Of a stretch of 64,000 nt of DNA, positions 34,702 through 42,942 are shown piece after piece; within the stretch, counting starts at the first letter, position 1, and every line of letters begins with the position of its first letter. A program made the translations under genes and the position numbers. The notes beneath the pieces are model-generated. The model was not told the DNA's origin. It saw nothing but the letters and a program-made list of their open reading frames with translations, and did no database searches. Origin of the DNA: Desulfocapsa sp. (GTDB lineage: Bacteria > Desulfobacterota > Desulfobulbia > Desulfobulbales > Desulfocapsaceae); the NCBI GenBank assembly GCA_016765495.1, contig JAESPV010000027.1:62001-126000 (forward strand), written 5' to 3'.

Positions 34702-37110
34702 TTATTGCAGGACATCATTTAGCTCCAGTTCCTTTTTCGCTAATCTGACCCACAGGGGATTCTTTCCTGTTTCGACAAGATCTTTGTATATTGTTAGTGA
34801 AGCTTCACTTTGTCCGTCTTTTTTTAAGAGTTCTGCCAACCGGAATTGTGCCTGGTCGTGGTGGGTTGACTCTCGGGGGATTTTTGAGAAGATTGATTTG
34901 GATTTGTTAAATCGATTGAGTTGATAGAGACTTTCAGCAAGCATAAAAGTACTTCTGGCCAGTTTTCCATCTGTGATTTCGACTTGTCTGTCGAGAATTT
35001 CCACCACCTGTGCAAAATTGTTTTCATGGAAGTATAAGGTGGAAGCAAGTAGTGAGAATTCTTCAGTTGCCGGTATCGTTTCGGGAAGTATCTTTACTGC
35101 ATCCTGGTATCGTTCTTCTGCAAGCATGCTTTTAATGCGAAGAATGAGTATTTCTGTTTTAAATGCGCCGTCAGGGTATCTGAAACTGTACTGATCTGAA
35201 TAATCTTCTACAACATCATAGGCACCGTGGTCATATGCTGCACTCATCAATGGCACATAGTACTGTTCTTTTCGGTCTTCTGATGAAAGAGCTATCAGAT
35301 AAAGGTAAAGTTTTGACGCCTCCTGGTAAATTCCAAGGGAATTGTAGGCGCCAGCGATCTTTGCAAGCAGTGCAATGTCTACCCAGTTCTTGAGAAATAA
35401 TTTTCTGTTCTTTTTTGCTAGAATCAGGGCTTCCATATACTGTTCGCTTGCAACATACTCTGTAATTACAAGGGGAAATAGCTCAATGAGAAGTGCCTGA
35501 GCTGAATGGTATAATTCACCATTTCTGAAATTCCTTAAAAAGTCCATGATGAGTTCGATACTTTGAATATTTTTACCCATCAAGCGGTATACCAGAGCTT
35601 CTTTGAAACTTGCCTCTTCTCTGCCGGCGCGTGTGATAGACTTTTCGGCTAAGGCATTGTAAAAACGAATTGCAGTTTCATCCCAGTTTTCAAGGAGCAA
35701 GTATTGGAGATCTGTTTTCTTTAAAGCACCTCTGAATCCTGCCTCTGTGCCGGGGTAAGTGTGTTCAAGGCGGGCAAAATAATCCACCATTTCGTCGGGA
35801 GATTTAAAGTGAAGCTCTGCCAGATACTGCCGGTAAGAGATTAGGCCAAGTCTTTCTTTCTCTTTGATGTGTCCACTGAGCAACGCAAAACAACGGGAAG
35901 CATCCTTATACTGTTTTTGCTGATAGAGAGTGTCGCAATACCCATTTAAAGAAAATGTTTTATCCAGTAATAGCTCATGTTTTTCAAGGAGCTGATATCC
36001 TATATAAGCCTTGATAAGATCGCCTGTGCCATACCAGAAATCAGCCTGTCGTAAATCTCTGATCATTGCTGTATCACCGGGATACGCAAACTCGTCCCTT
36101 GCAAGTAAGTCATGCATACGAGAATATTGTTCCGTTGCAAGAGCAGTTTCCAGCTGACTGATGAGAAAATAAGGGGCGAGAGGATGCGATGGAGTCATTG
36201 ATTCATTTAAGTTTCGGAATTCAAAATCCGCAATAAACGGATCTTCAAAGCGTGCCCGCAGAAGGATGAGGAGGTATTTTGCAAAAGTACCGATGTCCTC
36301 TTCCGCATATTCTTCTGAAAGAAGGTAGAACTGTTTAAAAGCATCAGTAAAATTATTGTCCCGCGACAGAACATCCCCGTAAGTGAGGGCAAGTTTTTTC
36401 TTGATCTCAGGGTCTTTTTCCTTGGTAATCCGCTCTAGAAGCAGGGGGAGAATACTGTGCCATAGTTCTTGTCTGGCCAATGAATAGATCTCTTCACCAA
36501 GAAGATCCCTGTTTTCCTCTCTCTCTGGAAGGAGATATGCCATGGCGGGAAAGGGCAGTATTGTGTACTGAACCGGCATTGAAAAATGGACTTTGGACTC
36601 ATAGAGCGTAAAGAAACTTTTCCAGTCAGCAGCATAGGGCGATGCAATGAGTGGATTAGAAAAATCTTTTGTTGTTCTTTCAAGTATTGTTAGCCCGGCA
36701 AGTCTTGAAGAGAAATCAGGAAGTGCAAGGCTGTATGGGTTACCAAGTAGAATCGTGACAGTGAGTTTGTTGTCCTTCTGATTAGGTACAATATCAAATC
36801 GCTGTGGTGGATATCTAAAAAAGAAGGAGAGGATTGTTTTGTTGTTTTTGTTCTGTGACAAAATTTTGACTATCTTGTCATCTGTATCAAAAAAGGTAAA
36901 ATCTGGTTTCAAAGTGGTTTTTTCAAGAATGAGATCAACTCGTTTTCCTTTGATACTTGAGTGGTATAGAGGTAGCTCTGTGAATGAACAGTATAATTCA
37001 ATAGAAGATTTATTTTGAATTTTATTGATTCTGGTCAACACACTTTTGGCAGCAGCCAAAGATGGTAATAAAATCAGGATAACAAGTATAATTATAGGAT
37101 ATTTTTTCAT
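34702..37110 (-). CDS. Exported TPR-rich protein at the head of the flgB operon
   Basis: This 802-residue protein has a signal peptide (about 1-22, MKKYPIIILVILILLPSLAAA). Residues 25-140 form a beta-rich AMIN-like region (KRVDLILEKTTLKP, then RFDIVPNQKDNKLTVTILLG). From about residue 200 there are many TPR-like helix pairs, for example YKDASRCFALLSGH and YQDAVKILPETIPATEEFS. It has no catalytic motif that I recognise. TPR proteins with this position occur in delta-proteobacterial flagellar loci; a periplasmic role in basal-body or motor scaffolding is inferred only from operon context. Confidence 0.75.
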   Translation of the reverse strand: MKKYPIIILVILILLPSLAAAKSVLTRINKIQNKSSIELYCSFTELPLYHSSIKGKRVDLILEKTTLKPDFTFFDTDDKIVKILSQNKNNKTILSFFFRYPPQRFDIVPNQKDNKLTVTILLGNPYSLALPDFSSRLAGLTILERTTKDFSNPLIASPYAADWKSFFTLYESKVHFSMPVQYTILPFPAMAYLLPEREENRDLLGEEIYSLARQELWHSILPLLLERITKEKDPEIKKKLALTYGDVLSRDNNFTDAFKQFYLLSEEYAEEDIGTFAKYLLILLRARFEDPFIADFEFRNLNESMTPSHPLAPYFLISQLETALATEQYSRMHDLLARDEFAYPGDTAMIRDLRQADFWYGTGDLIKAYIGYQLLEKHELLLDKTFSLNGYCDTLYQQKQYKDASRCFALLSGHIKEKERLGLISYRQYLAELHFKSPDEMVDYFARLEHTYPGTEAGFRGALKKTDLQYLLLENWDETAIRFYNALAEKSITRAGREEASFKEALVYRLMGKNIQSIELIMDFLRNFRNGELYHSAQALLIELFPLVITEYVASEQYMEALILAKKNRKLFLKNWVDIALLAKIAGAYNSLGIYQEASKLYLYLIALSSEDRKEQYYVPLMSAAYDHGAYDVVEDYSDQYSFRYPDGAFKTEILILRIKSMLAEERYQDAVKILPETIPATEEFSLLASTLYFHENNFAQVVEILDRQVEITDGKLARSTFMLAESLYQLNRFNKSKSIFSKIPRESTHHDQAQFRLAELLKKDGQSEASLTIYKDLVETGKNPLWVRLAKKELELNDVLQ

Positions 37111-37433
37111 TCCCAGCCAAATTTGAGGTTTATTTGATTGGATCCTTGCAAAAAATAGTCCATATAAGGATTTGTCCGGTTTAAAAATTATTTTTGAAAG
37201 TTATTTGATTTTTATTCTAAAAAACTGATATTGTTTATACTAGTCCCTTAAAAAGCTCGAGTTGGGGAACGGGAACAAAGGGCAAGTCGGTAAGGGCAGA
37301 CTCCGAGACGTCCAAGTTGTTTCGTGTATGTTCCTTGGTCGGGTTAAGGAAAAAGAATCGAGTGGCAATCTTGAGTGTTCAAGACAAACAGCCCTCGAGT
37401 CAATTCATAATTTTGTATTACAGGAGGTAAGGA
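37111..37433. other. Divergent regulatory region between the TPR gene and cheY
   Basis: These 323 bases serve both strands. The minus strand has a sigma-54-like site at 37147-37162 for the TPR-flgB operon. On the plus strand a TATACT box at about 37236 is followed by a GC-richer leader (about 37250-37420) with paired segments: CCGA (37304-37307) with TCGG, and CCAAG (37313-37317) with CTTGG (37334-37338). The leader ends at AGGAGG before cheY. I could not match it to a named riboswitch. Confidence 0.45.
37147..37162 (-). promoter_or_regulatory. Sigma-54-like -24/-12 site ahead of the TPR-flgB operon
   Basis: The minus strand reads TGGACTATTTTTTGCA. TGG and TTGCA match the RpoN consensus with correct spacing (GG and GC 10 nt apart), while the CACG part is not conserved. 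It lies about 37 nt before the ATG. Confidence 0.4.
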
Positions 37434-37805
37434 ATGGGTAAGAATGTATTGTTGGTTGATGATTCCAGCACCATGAGAAAAATCATAGGCAGATCTTTAC
37501 GCCAGGCAGGAATAGATTTTGATAATATTTACGAAGCAGCAGATGGACTTGAAGCACTTGAGGTGCTGGAGAGTGAGAGCGTAGATATAGTGCTTAGTGA
37601 TATCAATATGCCCAATATGGATGGAATTAGTTTCCTTCGTGAAAAATCCACCAGAGATGCTATAAAAGATATCCCGGTATTGATGATATCAACCGAGACT
37701 GGTGATGATATAATAGGTGAAGCGAAATCGCTTGGAGCTGTTGGGGCAATCAAAAAGCCTTTCACCCCTGATAAGGTTAATGAGGTTCTTGGGCCACTTT
37801 TGTAA
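37434..37805 (+). CDS. cheY: Chemotaxis response regulator CheY
   Basis: This single receiver domain of 123 residues has all phosphorylation residues: the acidic pair D9-D10, phospho-acceptor D56 (IVLSDINMPNMDG), S86/T87 and K108 (KKPF). No output domain follows, so it is the switch-binding type. AGGAGG lies 8 nt before ATG. It is followed by two cheX genes, whose products would dephosphorylate it. Confidence 0.93.
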   Translation: MGKNVLLVDDSSTMRKIIGRSLRQAGIDFDNIYEAADGLEALEVLESESVDIVLSDINMPNMDGISFLREKSTRDAIKDIPVLMISTETGDDIIGEAKSLGAVGAIKKPFTPDKVNEVLGPLL

Positions 37806-37830
37806 TGAACTCGTATAGAAGGAGAGTGGC

Positions 37831-38283
37831 GTGGAGATTCAGGATAAGTTGATTGAAGCGACCATGGATATTTTTTCCTCCATGGTCATGATGGAAATAA
37901 CTGTTAAAGAAATAATGACAGAGCATGGGCAGCTACAGGATTCAATCACCGGGATGATTGGTCTTGCCGGCACGCACAAAGGGGTTCTGGCTGTCCATTT
38001 TCCTTACACTGTTGCCATGGCAATTACGTCAAGTTTTCTAATGATGGATGTTGAAGAAATTAATGAAGATGTTCACGATGCTGTTGGTGAAATAGCAAAT
38101 ATGCTTGGAGGGAATGTGAAAACCATTCTTTCTGAGAAAGGTCGTGACATAGACCTGTCTCTTCCTTCTACAATAGCAGGTTCCCAATACAGTTTTCAAT
38201 CCGACAAGCAAATTGAAAAAGTAATCATAACATTTGATACAGGAGTTGGTACTTTTATGGTGGAGATGGATTTGGAAAAATAA
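37831..38283 (+). CDS. cheX: CheX-type CheY-P phosphatase
   Basis: The 150-residue protein matches CheX, a CheY-P phosphatase. It has the catalytic E-x2-N motif in VHDAVGEIANMLGGNVKTI and the C-terminal beta segment (GVGTFMVEMDL). The start is GTG at 37831, supported by GGAG 6 nt upstream and by alignment with the next gene. It lies 25 nt after cheY. Confidence 0.9.
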   Translation: MEIQDKLIEATMDIFSSMVMMEITVKEIMTEHGQLQDSITGMIGLAGTHKGVLAVHFPYTVAMAITSSFLMMDVEEINEDVHDAVGEIANMLGGNVKTILSEKGRDIDLSLPSTIAGSQYSFQSDKQIEKVIITFDTGVGTFMVEMDLEK

Positions 38284-38295
38284 CAGCCTGTGAAT

Positions 38296-38341
38296 GTATC
38301 CTTTTTACGACTATAAATACAACGGGTTTTAAAAAGGATAC
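38296..38341 (+). promoter_or_regulatory. Long-loop hairpin between the two cheX genes
   Basis: GTATCCTTTTT (38296-38306) and AAAAAGGATAC (38331-38341) form a perfect 11-bp inverted repeat with a 24-nt loop. The right arm contains an AAAGGA Shine-Dalgarno-like sequence just before an ATG at 38342. Folding would hide it. Confidence 0.55.
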
Positions 38342-38395
38342 ATGACAGTTTGTCTATTTTGTAATCAGATTTTTCGTAAATGGATGAAACAATAT

Positions 38396-38863
38396 ATGAA
38401 CGTAGGTCAAGCTATAATTGATGCAACAACTGAGGTTTTTTCAACCATGCTTATGGTTGATCTTGAAGTTGGAGAGACGGTAGAAGGAAAAGATGGGGAT
38501 ATTCCTGCCAATATCACGAGTATGATAGGTCTTGGTAAAGATATTCGCGGGATGCTGGCTGTGCATTGTCCTGCTGTAGTTGCAAAAGATATAACCGGCT
38601 CTTTTTTAGGAATGGAAGTTACTGAACTTAACGAAGATGTTAAGGATGCCATTGGCGAAATCGCCAATATGGTTGCCGGAAATATGAAGGTTGCATTTGG
38701 TGAGGATGGGAAAAATATTGAAATTGCCATTCCAACCACCATTATTGGGGACTCCTTTCGTACCAGTGGAATGGCGGGTGCTCATCGGGTAGCGGTTTAT
38801 TTTACCATGAATAATGAGGTTTTTCTGATAGAGTTGAAATATATCTGCTCAAGTGGTGATTAG
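38396..38863 (+). CDS. Second CheX-type CheY-P phosphatase
   Basis: This CheX paralogue has the catalytic E-x2-N motif (VKDAIGEIANMVAGNMKVAF). I place the start at 38396 (MNVGQAIIDATTEVFSTML) because it aligns with the start of the previous CheX; this gives 155 residues. An ATG at 38342 would add 18 unconserved residues, but has the better ribosome site, which lies inside a hairpin. The true start is unsettled. The two copies differ enough to be an old duplication. Confidence 0.85.
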   Translation: MNVGQAIIDATTEVFSTMLMVDLEVGETVEGKDGDIPANITSMIGLGKDIRGMLAVHCPAVVAKDITGSFLGMEVTELNEDVKDAIGEIANMVAGNMKVAFGEDGKNIEIAIPTTIIGDSFRTSGMAGAHRVAVYFTMNNEVFLIELKYICSSGD

Positions 38864-38945
38864 TGCTCATTCATTTTTGCAATGTCATGTCATGGCAGTG
38901 TCTAGGTTTATCTCGTGTTTTTCCTTTCAAATTGTTAAAGTTGGG

Positions 38946-38973
38946 TTAAGAAATACTTGTCATCAGTCGATAC
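38946..38973 (+). promoter_or_regulatory. Sigma-28-like promoter ahead of the tandem CheX protein
   Basis: The site reads TTAAGAAA, 12 nt, GTCGATAC. The -35 part differs by one base from the flagellin site (TAAAGAAA), and six of eight -10 bases match GCCGATAA. Transcription would start about 40 nt before ATG 39022. A sigma-70-like TTGTCA/TATAGG pair overlaps it. Confidence 0.4.
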
Positions 38974-39021
38974 TTTATTATAGGTGATGAAATTCAAAAC
39001 TTCTCTTTATAATTCTAAATT

Positions 39022-40824
39022 ATGTCTGTTGATAAAGCTAAAAAGAAAATAGATAAAATATTTGAGCTCACACAGGAGCGGGTCGCCGAAGAAGTTGGTG
39101 GACTTATGGGCGCAACAATGTCCATGTCAGATTTTTCAACACGGCTTATTTCTAAAGAAGATTTTTTTGATGAGCCCTCCGGAAAACTTGTTTTTGCGGA
39201 AATGCAATTATCTGGAGAGATTGAAGGGGACGGTTGTATTCTTGTTACTGTTAAAGATGCAATCCGCCTTGGTGGAACCCTCATTATGCTTCCTGATAAT
39301 GAGCTTGAAGAATCTGTCTCATCCGAAGATTACAGTGAGGAAATTGAGGATTCCTATGGTGAAATAGCAAATATTGTAGCGGGTGCATATACCAAAACAT
39401 TTGAAGAAATGTACTCAAAGAATTTTCGTTTCATTCGTAAGAATCTGGAAGTAATCACCCCCATGAAAGTGGATGTGGAGTCCGACAAACCTATTCCAAA
39501 TCAAAGCTATTATCAGGTCTCTGCTGCAATGACTTTAAATGATGCGGAAATGGGGCAGCTGATTGTACTCGTTCCTGCAGAGTCTTTTGGGCTTGATGTA
39601 CAGGAAAATGCTGAGCAGGATGCCGTCTCCGACGTAACAGAGAATGGGACAACACCCGAAAAAGCAACAGATGAAAATCAACCCGCTTCAGACAGTGATG
39701 CTGCACTAGCAGGTCAAACAGCAACAAATGCTAAGCCATTTGATGTAGAAAAACAGAAAAAACGTGTTGATGCCTGTTTAAAAGAATCTCATGCCCGTAT
39801 GGGTAAAGAACTTGGGGATATGCTTGGTACTGAAGTAAAACTTTCAGAACATACAACTCGCCTGGTGAATAAAGAAGACTACTTCTTTGATGAGGCGTCT
39901 GGAAAACAAATCCTTGCACATATGGATGTGGTTGGAGATATTGCAGGGAAGAGTTATCTTTACATGAGTTTAAAAGATGCAATATTCATTGGTGGGACAC
40001 TCATTATGCTCCCGCCGGGTGAACTTGAAAAAAGTGTTGCAGGAGAAGATTTTAACGATGACACAGAGGATGCATACGGTGAAATAGCAAATATTATTTC
40101 AGGCGTTTATACAAAGGTGTTTGAAGAACAATATCCGGATAAGATTCGTTTTATAAAAACCGGCCTGGAACAGATTGTACCAATGAAAGTAGATACAGAG
40201 TCAGATGCCCCCATGCCTGATGGTTCCTATTATATGGCAACGAGCAGGGTTAGCATTGGTGATAAATCCCTTGGTAACCTGCAGCTACTTGTTCCACCAT
40301 CTCTCTTTCAACTTGAACTGCTGGGAGAAGAAACGGCTGCGGATGATGCACAGACCGTTGAAAAAGCAAAAGCTAATGTAGGTGGAAGTGGTAAGGCTGA
40401 TGCTGGTACAGACTTTGGTGCGACTGGAGTTAGAGCAGCAGGCGGGGGGGAGGGAGGACGCACTCCTGAGTTTGTCATCCTGAGCAATGATGGTGGTGTC
40501 TGCTCGACAATAACAGCTGTATTAAATAAACAGGGAAAAGCTTATAAGGTGCTGGATTATAAAGAGAGTATCAGTGACTATCTTCCAGGTAATGTGAAGG
40601 CAGTTTTTCTTGTTATGGCAACCGTTGACGAACAGGGATTGGGGGTCGCTATAAAAATCAGTGCGGCAAGTTCTTTGCCGCTTATTGCAGTAGGCCCCGA
40701 GTGGACACGAACAAAGGTTATAAAGGCTGTAAAGTATGGGGTTGGTGATATTCTCCTCACACCTGCAAGTGAAGCTGATATCATGGAGAAAATTAATTCA
40801 GTTCAGGCAAAAATGGCGGCTTAG
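39022..40824 (+). CDS. Tandem CheX/CheC-like protein with degenerate receiver domain
   Basis: The 600 residues contain two homologous domains. Domain 1 (about 1-195) has DSYGEIANIVAGAYTKTFEE and domain 2 (about 245-435) has DAYGEIANIISGVYTKVFEE, each with the E-x2-N phosphatase motif. Both share RLxxKEDxF and LGGTLIMLP-type blocks. A linker of low complexity follows, then a receiver-like domain (about 488-600) in which the acceptor Asp, the acidic pair and the Lys before Pro are replaced (VFLVMA, LLTPAS). There is no ribosome site, and an in-frame stop lies just upstream of ATG. A role in CheY-P removal is inferred. Confidence 0.75.
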   Translation: MSVDKAKKKIDKIFELTQERVAEEVGGLMGATMSMSDFSTRLISKEDFFDEPSGKLVFAEMQLSGEIEGDGCILVTVKDAIRLGGTLIMLPDNELEESVSSEDYSEEIEDSYGEIANIVAGAYTKTFEEMYSKNFRFIRKNLEVITPMKVDVESDKPIPNQSYYQVSAAMTLNDAEMGQLIVLVPAESFGLDVQENAEQDAVSDVTENGTTPEKATDENQPASDSDAALAGQTATNAKPFDVEKQKKRVDACLKESHARMGKELGDMLGTEVKLSEHTTRLVNKEDYFFDEASGKQILAHMDVVGDIAGKSYLYMSLKDAIFIGGTLIMLPPGELEKSVAGEDFNDDTEDAYGEIANIISGVYTKVFEEQYPDKIRFIKTGLEQIVPMKVDTESDAPMPDGSYYMATSRVSIGDKSLGNLQLLVPPSLFQLELLGEETAADDAQTVEKAKANVGGSGKADAGTDFGATGVRAAGGGEGGRTPEFVILSNDGGVCSTITAVLNKQGKAYKVLDYKESISDYLPGNVKAVFLVMATVDEQGLGVAIKISAASSLPLIAVGPEWTRTKVIKAVKYGVGDILLTPASEADIMEKINSVQAKMAA

Positions 40825-40896
40825 GAACGGGCCCCCCCCAGAGCACTTCCACAAAGGAGCCGATAACTATCCTGACACAGCGGGGATCACTTAGTC

Positions 40897-41802
40897 TTAC
40901 ATAGCAAAGTCTCTCACAACTCCCTGTGAGCCATGTTTCTGTTTACGTCTCGTAACTATGCCTGTACCCGGTTGGTATTCCACCCGAACTGTTCCGGTGG
41001 AGAGTTCCTGGCGGTTGATTCCAGTGAGAGGAATAGTCACTGTTTTCTCTGTGTCCGGAAGATAGATGGCAACCCCCTGTGACCTGCCGATTTCACGACT
41101 GTCCCCGGGGCGATCGTTGGGAATAAAGCGAAGAAACACGTTGCCAAATGCAGAGCCGTCTCCACTGCGGGAAAAAGAAACTACGGCAGCAATGCCTGCT
41201 GGAGCCTGAGGGAAATCTTTCACCGCAATAGCCTGCGGAGCAACATCTGCCGTCAATCCGCCATGCTGAATGATTATCGGGAAGGTGGATTCAACAATGA
41301 TATCCAAATCAATCGCAGTGCCTGTTCTTTCACTATTGTCAACTTTTGCAGAAGAGGATTTATCCGTAGACAAAGGCGTGAGGCGGAGACGGGTTTGGTA
41401 TTCTCCCCGTGGCAGTTCCCTGGGCTTGCGCACCATCAATTTAACAACCTGACGTTTCCCCGCCTCAATGGTTGCCCTGCGGGGTGCAAAGCGAATCATT
41501 TTTTTTACCATCTGTTCTTCTTCTGTTTCAGTCTCCGGCTTATAGAGTTTCCCGTTTGCCCCTTTTCGCATGGTGACCAAGGAGAGTTTATACGTTATCG
41601 ACTCCTGTGAAGTATTTATGACATTGGCAGTTATGGAACGTTGCCGATCGGTGAATATCATCCGCACCGGATTTATCATCAGCATTTTTGTTGCCGCCTG
41701 AGCAGCACCAGGAAACTGGGCCAGCAGAAGACAAACCAACACCATTGGCATACTCTTCAAAAACAGTTTCTGCTTCCGGGGTGAACGTCGCATAATAAGC
41801 AT
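40897..41802 (-). CDS. PapD-like periplasmic pilus chaperone
   Basis: This 301-residue exported protein has a signal peptide (about 1-37, ending AAQA) and two immunoglobulin-like parts. The first has INPVRMIFTDRQRSITANVI and IRFAPRRATIEAGKRQVVKL, the G1-strand pattern of fimbrial chaperones. The second includes FRFIPNDRPGD-like FLRFIPNDRPGD. AGGAG lies 8 nt before ATG. It is the last gene of the DUF4402 operon. Compared with enteric PapD (about 220 residues) it is longer. Confidence 0.8.
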   Translation of the reverse strand: MLIMRRSPRKQKLFLKSMPMVLVCLLLAQFPGAAQAATKMLMINPVRMIFTDRQRSITANVINTSQESITYKLSLVTMRKGANGKLYKPETETEEEQMVKKMIRFAPRRATIEAGKRQVVKLMVRKPRELPRGEYQTRLRLTPLSTDKSSSAKVDNSERTGTAIDLDIIVESTFPIIIQHGGLTADVAPQAIAVKDFPQAPAGIAAVVSFSRSGDGSAFGNVFLRFIPNDRPGDSREIGRSQGVAIYLPDTEKTVTIPLTGINRQELSTGTVRVEYQPGTGIVTRRKQKHGSQGVVRDFAM

Positions 41803-41818
41803 AAATACTATCTCCTGG

Positions 41819-42295
41819 TTAAAGAAAGTTTAGTTGGATGGTCATGGAACCACTATAGTTTCCATAAACTGTATTGCCGGGTAATATGAGCTTCCCACCG
41901 ATACTGATAGTGACCGTGGCGCCGCCACCGGGAAGGTCGACTCCCGTAAGATTATATTGAGAATGAGAGGGGATGTCAGTAATGCTGAGAATACGCGTAC
42001 CGTCCGAAAGGGTAGCAGAGAGTGGGTAGGTGATATCGACATGCTCCGCTTCCGTGGATGTGAGAAGGAGCCGGCCGCTATGGCTCCCTGTTATCAGGGA
42101 GCGGCTACATGTCGCAAGTACCGGGCCGTTTTCTGCGGCAATAATGATGGTATCGCCACTGGGATGAAGGTCAATGATACCGAGATCGATGGGGGTGACC
42201 TGGCTCACCTCTCCTGCCAAAGTGGCAGAAGCGGTGAACAGGCCTGGCAACATGGTTGCAAGCATAAAGAAAATGCTCAGGCGATGTTGCATCAT
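41819..42295 (-). CDS. DUF4402 pilin-like protein, minor
   Basis: The 158-residue exported protein has a signal peptide (about 1-27) and a beta-rich body of the DUF4402 type: IDLGIIDLHPSGDTIIIAAE and a C-terminal GGKLILPGNTVYGNYSGSMT. The G-x-L-x-LP-x-G-x-Y-x-G-x-M pattern matches the neighbouring DUF4402 protein. Its start overlaps that gene's stop (ATGA). It may be a minor or tip subunit; this is inferred from gene order. Confidence 0.75.
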   Translation of the reverse strand: MMQHRLSIFFMLATMLPGLFTASATLAGEVSQVTPIDLGIIDLHPSGDTIIIAAENGPVLATCSRSLITGSHSGRLLLTSTEAEHVDITYPLSATLSDGTRILSITDIPSHSQYNLTGVDLPGGGATVTISIGGKLILPGNTVYGNYSGSMTIQLNFL

Positions 42296-42843
42296 GTGTA
42301 ATTCATGGTAACAGCAGTGCTACCAGTATAGGTACCAGTTGTTGCACCTGAAGGAAGGACCAGTGATCCACCAACATGTATCAGCGTATCAACCCCAGCA
42401 GCGTGCGTGACAGTACCATCGGTGGTTCCCCCGCCAGAGTTAGCGTCAATGAGGCTCATGGTAGCACTGGTGGTGCCATCTGTTAGAACGACACTCACCT
42501 CATATGATACATCAACATCAAAACCGATGGGCGAGGAAATGGTTATCAGAGCACTGGTTCCACCGGTAACCACTGATGCACCCGATGAGGCGGGTACTGC
42601 GGCTGCACCACCAGCGCCACTACCAGCACCACTTGCATTAATAACTATGGTATCACCAGCAGGGATAAGTTCAATAGAGCCAAAATTCATCGCTGTTGTC
42701 ATATCTTCAACAAGGGATGATGTAACAGTAGCGGTAATCGGCACATCCACAGTTCCTGCTGTAACTGTCGTCCCTGACAATGCAACAATTCCTAAGAGAG
42801 CAGCACTCGCAAGAAACGTACTTTTTTTCCTGGTTTTCCACAT
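42292..42843 (-). CDS. DUF4402 pilin-like protein, probable major subunit
   Basis: This 183-residue exported protein has a signal peptide (about 1-29, ending TVTAG), then MNFGSIELIPAGDTIVINAS and the C-terminal GGSLVLPSGATTGTYTGSTA VTMNYT typical of DUF4402. It is rich in Gly, Ala, Ser and Thr, and visibly richer in G+C than the flagellar genes. A good ribosome site (TAGGAGAAA) precedes ATG. It is first in the operon after a near-consensus sigma-28 promoter. Structural role as fibre subunit is inferred from the chaperone and usher-like neighbours. Confidence 0.78.
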   Translation of the reverse strand: MWKTRKKSTFLASAALLGIVALSGTTVTAGTVDVPITATVTSSLVEDMTTAMNFGSIELIPAGDTIVINASGAGSGAGGAAAVPASSGASVVTGGTSALITISSPIGFDVDVSYEVSVVLTDGTTSATMSLIDANSGGGTTDGTVTHAAGVDTLIHVGGSLVLPSGATTGTYTGSTAVTMNYT

Positions 42844-42942
42844 AATATTTCTCCTACCTAATAATTCTTAAAGCTACTGTCGTTGGATACAAGACAGTGC
42901 CGTTTATTTGGAAAGAGCCCTTTGCTTTTCCATATAAGTTCC

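Noticed and set aside
37250-37420. c-di-GMP-I riboswitch ahead of cheY
   Set aside because: The conserved aptamer segments and GNRA-loop receptor arrangement are not seen.
40859-40866. GCCGATAA on the plus strand after the tandem CheX gene
   Set aside because: There is no TAAA box 12 nt upstream and no plus-strand gene downstream.
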